From Epiperipatus broadwayi (Eukaryota; Onychophora; Udeonychophora; Euonychophora; Peripatidae): a stretch of 64,000 nt of DNA. The stretch spans positions 558,001 to 622,000 of the forward strand of contig JAQFVV010012498.1 in assembly GCA_028023455.1 (NCBI GenBank), given 5' to 3'. Positions 60,941 through 64,000 of this stretch are shown here, piece by piece. Each line of letters opens with the position of its first letter. The stretch's first letter is position 1. The position numbers and the translations under genes are program-made. The notes under the pieces were generated by a model. That model was not told where the DNA came from. It searched no databases and was given only the letters and a program-made list of their open reading frames with translations.

Positions 60941-61335
60941 TTATGAATTTAATTGAAGGATATATGTTGATGAGTTTCCAGAAAGTTTGTAGTAGTGCTC
61001 CATCATGTAGCCATACAAAAAATGTATCAACATAGTGAAGGCAAACTTTAGGTAGATATGGGTAGTCTTTATGGCTATGGTTTCAAGTTCTTCCATGTAA
61101 ATATTGCTAATCATGGGTGACAATGATGAGCCCATAGCCATTCCTTGATTTTGTTGAACAAATTCTATGTTGTATTGAAAGTATGTTGTTGTTATGCAGA
61201 ATGTTAATAGTTACATTATACTATTAATAGGAAGAATTGTTCTGGTTAGTAAGCTATTATCACCATTTAATCTTTTTCTTACAATAGACAATGCTTCTTC
61301 ACATGGTACATTTGTAAAAAACTGTCCACATCAAA
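60941..61335 (-). pseudogene. PLE reverse-transcriptase fragment
   Basis: It carries SFDVDSFF (RT motif A with catalytic Asp), the AMGSSLSPMISNIYMEELE block (motif B, the fingers-palm switch) and HYVDTFFVWLHDG (motif C). PLEs normally have YVDD followed by TF; here a single Asp codon precedes TF, so one catalytic aspartate seems deleted in frame. A stop and frame change lie between motif A and motif B (about 61200). The protein would copy RNA into DNA in an intact element. Confidence 0.8.
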
Positions 61336-61344
61336 GCTTACTAG

Positions 61345-63200
61345 TGAAACAATAACTTTCCAACCTCTATCGTTTCACCATCAAACCTAAGACACACTCA
61401 TCTGTGCTAAGTTCGAACCTATTTAAATGTTAATAAATTTAAAATTCGCTCATGTCTGTATAAACAGTATTATATATTTGCGTGCGAACCAACGCTATAA
61501 TTAGATAGGATTAGTAAAATTATAGCATACTAAACTGATTTAATAATTCTAAAAATGTTCGTTATATTATTTAAGTTAAGAGTAAATTATTCATTTTGTT
61601 GTTTAATATTGAAATTTCGTATGTGGATATATAATCTGTGCTATATAGAAGAAAGACACGATTTTAAAATATCTAAAAGCCGTTATCTAAAAATACTATT
61701 AAATGTTTCTTTAAAAATTGTTAAAAGATTTCTTGTTTTAAATATATTTCAGGAAAAAGTTTCTCGAAAATATATTTAAAAGCTATATCAATATGTTTGT
61801 AAGTTATTTTAAAAAAATATGTTAAATATGTTTTCGTTTTTAAAAAAATGTTAAAAGGTTGTTTTTAATGTAAGATTAAAAATAAAAGCTGGTCAAGTAA
61901 TTAAAAAGATTTCTGGTTGTAAACAAGTGTCATTAACGACCACACCTGGAATTCGTAAAAAGTAAAACTAGTTCAAAATTTACTAATTAAAATCTCCTTA
62001 GATAAGATTAAGTTATTTTAAAATCTAAATTGGACAATTGTTTGCAACGAAAAATCTTAATTATAATAATAGCTTATGGAATGTTTCTAACATAAGTTAT
62101 CTAAGATCTGGATTATAAATTGAAAAATATTTAATTAAATTCCTGAAGTTTAGTGAGTCTAGAGGCGATAGATTCCGATAAGGAAAAGATATAAATACTC
62201 TGTATTTTTTTAACAAGAAGATAGACAGCCATATTTTTAGAGAGAATTGCAGCCATCCTTCACAATTATTAATGTATAATATGTCCGGCTAAAAGCAGGC
62301 ATTTTGTTGCTGTTACTCCACGGGAGAATGGGGTTTCGAAATGCCTAAACCACCATCATGCCGATAGAAGAGACAAGCCTAACATAATGGGAAAGATGAT
62401 GCCACCACCCGCCCAGTCAAACTCACCAAACATACAGCCAAGAACTTGCAGTCCAGATAAATAATACCGGTACCATTTTATTTTTCAAACCGCAGAGCTC
62501 TGTGTAATTCTTTGTGTAAATATATCTATATAAGTTAGCTAACTCTTTTTTTAAATAATTATAAAACTAATATGTAATCAAAACTTAAAATCCATTTAAT
62601 ATTTTAAATATGTCAATTGCTATCAAAATTTAATGTTGTTAAAGTTTAAATAATCTGACTTATTTATATTTTCCATTCACTTCAAAGTAAATTATTTAGT
62701 TTAAAGTTATATCACTGCGGTTGTGTCTATATTTCTTTGCTTATTTTAAATGCTTATTATATTTTTTATGCCAATATTTCGAAACAGTGGGCACTTAATT
62801 TCATCTTTTTAAGAAGATATTATTTGAAAATCTTCGTGTAATTTGTTTATAGCATCAACTTTCTGCGCTATTTCGAAATCCTATATTTTTTATTATTTAA
62901 ATAATTTAATATGTGAAATGTGGCTCTTTTTAATCAACCAATTAAAAACTTAACCTTATAGTTTTATTTAGAATTAAATTTAGCCTTGATCGTATTTATC
63001 AGTATATTTGACATTTAAATTCTTAAGTCCATAGAAATATACTTTCCCTCCTTAAATATTTATTATCTATAAGTAACTTAATAGATCGAGCATGTCAAAG
63101 TACAGATGTATTAATATTCCCTTTAGTAGCATAGACATTTATTATCAAGCTACACAAGAGTTGGTCCCAATTTGATAGAGCTAATATGCTATTAACTCGT
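61345..63200. other. Mostly AT-rich, with a GC-richer island at 62220-62480
   Basis: The island reads CTCCACGGGAGAATGGGGTT and CCACCACCCGCCCAGTCAAA but has no open frame or fold I can name. The 74-codon frame at 61555-61779 plus lacks motifs. Confidence 0.4.
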
Positions 63201-63523
63201 ATTTCATAGTATGAAATATACTATTCTTTGCTTGGCGGATGTGATATATTATTTTATAAAAATATTCTCGTTTTGCTGCTATACGTAATATACGTATCTC
63301 AAGATGGAGCCACGGCATTGCCAGCACATCTTCTCTTATAGGGTAGAGCAGTAGCGAAGCCTGAGCCAAGGCCAGGTTAGCACGTAAGTCCCCCGCCATT
63401 CCTGAACACAATGTTCCTTTTTTACGCAGCATTGCGATCGGTTACAGGGTACCGGCGTTTGTCGCAAGAACCCTGAAGTTATTTCATCCATCTGCAGAGC
63501 AACTTTTCCTATTATTGTTTTAC

Positions 63524-63617
63524 CTGTGCCATAGCGCATTGGTAAAATCTTATTCAGCCAACTCTCCCACCTTAACATAACGCTTTCAGCATTCTGAAAT
63601 TTTTTCTCAAAAGCCAT
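63524..63617 (-). CDS. Possible first coding exon, unrecognised
   Basis: On the minus strand an ATG in good context (GAACATGG) at 63617 opens MAFEKKFQNAESVMLRWESW, then LNKILPMRYGT and reaches a donor-like CAG|GTAAAA at 63524/63523. The frame stays open to 63336 if not spliced. A second frame (63432-63181) contains GDLRANLALAQASLLLYPIR and EDVLAMPWLHLEIRILRI and overlaps it, so a frameshift is another possibility. CpG content is high (63300-63640). I recognise no family; it may be the start of a host gene extending leftwards or an old element. Confidence 0.25.
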
Positions 63618-63639
63618 GTTCGATCGATCATTACTTGAG

Positions 63640-64000
63640 CTGGTTTATGCACTCGTTATTAAGTCATATTGTATATTTTAGTAAATGAATTCATGATCAA
63701 AGTTCAATATAATTATTTATATACCAGCCACAAATGTAATAGGATTTGGCTTAACTAGATTTATAGACATAACGTAGTGATTGAATATGTATTAATTGTA
63801 AAGCAACTCATAATATGGGCATATGTTAAACACATTTATGAAAATTTAATGAAATTATTTATATAAAGCTATTTTGAATTGTATATAAAAAGAGAATATG
63901 TTCTCTTATCCACCCAATGTTTGCGTACATTCGACGCTGAAATGTGTAAAACTTATCAATTTCATGCCAATTGTAAATAAATATATAATTAATCTAATGT
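63640..64000. other. AT-rich right edge without a recognised gene
   Basis: Nothing recognised. If 63524-63617 is a first exon, this would be its upstream region; no clear TATA box is seen close to the ATG. Confidence 0.4.

Larger units (their letters stand above)
59889..61340 (-). mobile_element. Penelope-like element, copy 3, with part of the reverse transcriptase
   Basis: On the minus strand, from 61340 down: RT motif VSFDVDSF, NVPCEEALSIVRKRLNGDN, GMAMGSSLSPMISNIYMEEL, HYVDTFFVWLHDGALL, the linker with YTIYRKPTHTGKYLAYTSNP, the GIY-YIG domain (CIYEIPYEYGRMYIDETSHP), the tRNA-like tail (60125-60030) and an A/T-rich end near 59889. This is the longest PLE copy in the window, truncated at its 5' end at about 61340. 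Stops and frameshifts make it inactive. Confidence 0.85.

Noticed and set aside
62270-62480. Resemblance to ribosomal RNA (CGCCCAGTCAAACT, CCACGGGAG)
   Set aside because: Two short words match the complement of large-subunit rRNA in the right order, but spacing and intervening sequence do not fit; chance similarity is more likely.
1-64000. CRISPR arrays, bacterial operons, functional tRNA or rRNA genes
   Set aside because: No regularly spaced short repeats with unique spacers, no ribosome-binding-site-led gene runs, and no tRNA-like block folds with intact stems.

Overview
The window is AT-rich (roughly 70% or more A+T), intron- or intergenic-like DNA from an animal nuclear genome. I find no complete protein-coding gene, no operon structure and no bacterial-type gene. 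The transposon families present (Penelope-like elements with a GIY-YIG domain, ZBED/GTF2IRD2-type hAT transposons, a non-LTR retrotransposon, tRNA-derived short retroposons, and repeats carrying hammerhead ribozymes) point to an invertebrate with an AT-rich genome. A mollusc, chelicerate or cnidarian would all fit, and I cannot choose between them from sequence alone.

Layout. 1-430: a CpG-containing island with a minus-strand TATA box and an unrecognised, frameshifted reading frame that runs off the left edge. 750-1607: the 3' end of a Penelope-like element (PLE). 3967-4805: a GC-rich fold-back repeat plus a third copy. 7125-7190: a tRNA-like retroposon. 7389-7868: a hAT MITE. 8167-10922: a decayed minus-strand ZBED-type hAT transposon. 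10.9-18.4 kb: mostly featureless. 18.4-21.65 kb: an inverted pair of about 150-bp repeats around a GC-richer segment with two unrecognised reading frames. 27.8-30.3 kb: a minus-strand LINE pierced by a polyadenylated tRNA-like retroposon. 31.4-31.9 kb: a direct-repeat pair. 39.86-40.0 kb: a solitary hammerhead-bearing repeat. 42041-44300: a GTF2IRD2-like hAT with terminal inverted repeats and a perfect 8-bp target duplication. 52.4-53.9 kb: palindromes and a small minus-strand frame. 54.7-55.86 kb: a tandem plus inverted array of hammerhead-ribozyme repeats. 56.3-57.06 kb and 59.9-61.34 kb: two more PLE copies, the last keeping part of the reverse transcriptase. 57904-58857: a non-autonomous hAT. 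63.3-63.6 kb: a possible minus-strand first exon.

The most interesting object is the retrozyme-like array at 54.7-55.86 kb with its solo relative at 39.86 kb. Four hammerhead motifs share a stem I/internal-loop architecture, a four-to-six-pair stem II and a self-complementary AUGCAU stem III that suits a dimeric ribozyme. Two copies differ by a compensatory G-C to A-U change in stem I, and two carry an inactivating change of the catalytic G of GAAA. The rest of the window reads as a graveyard of mobile elements whose coding parts are broken by stops and frameshifts.
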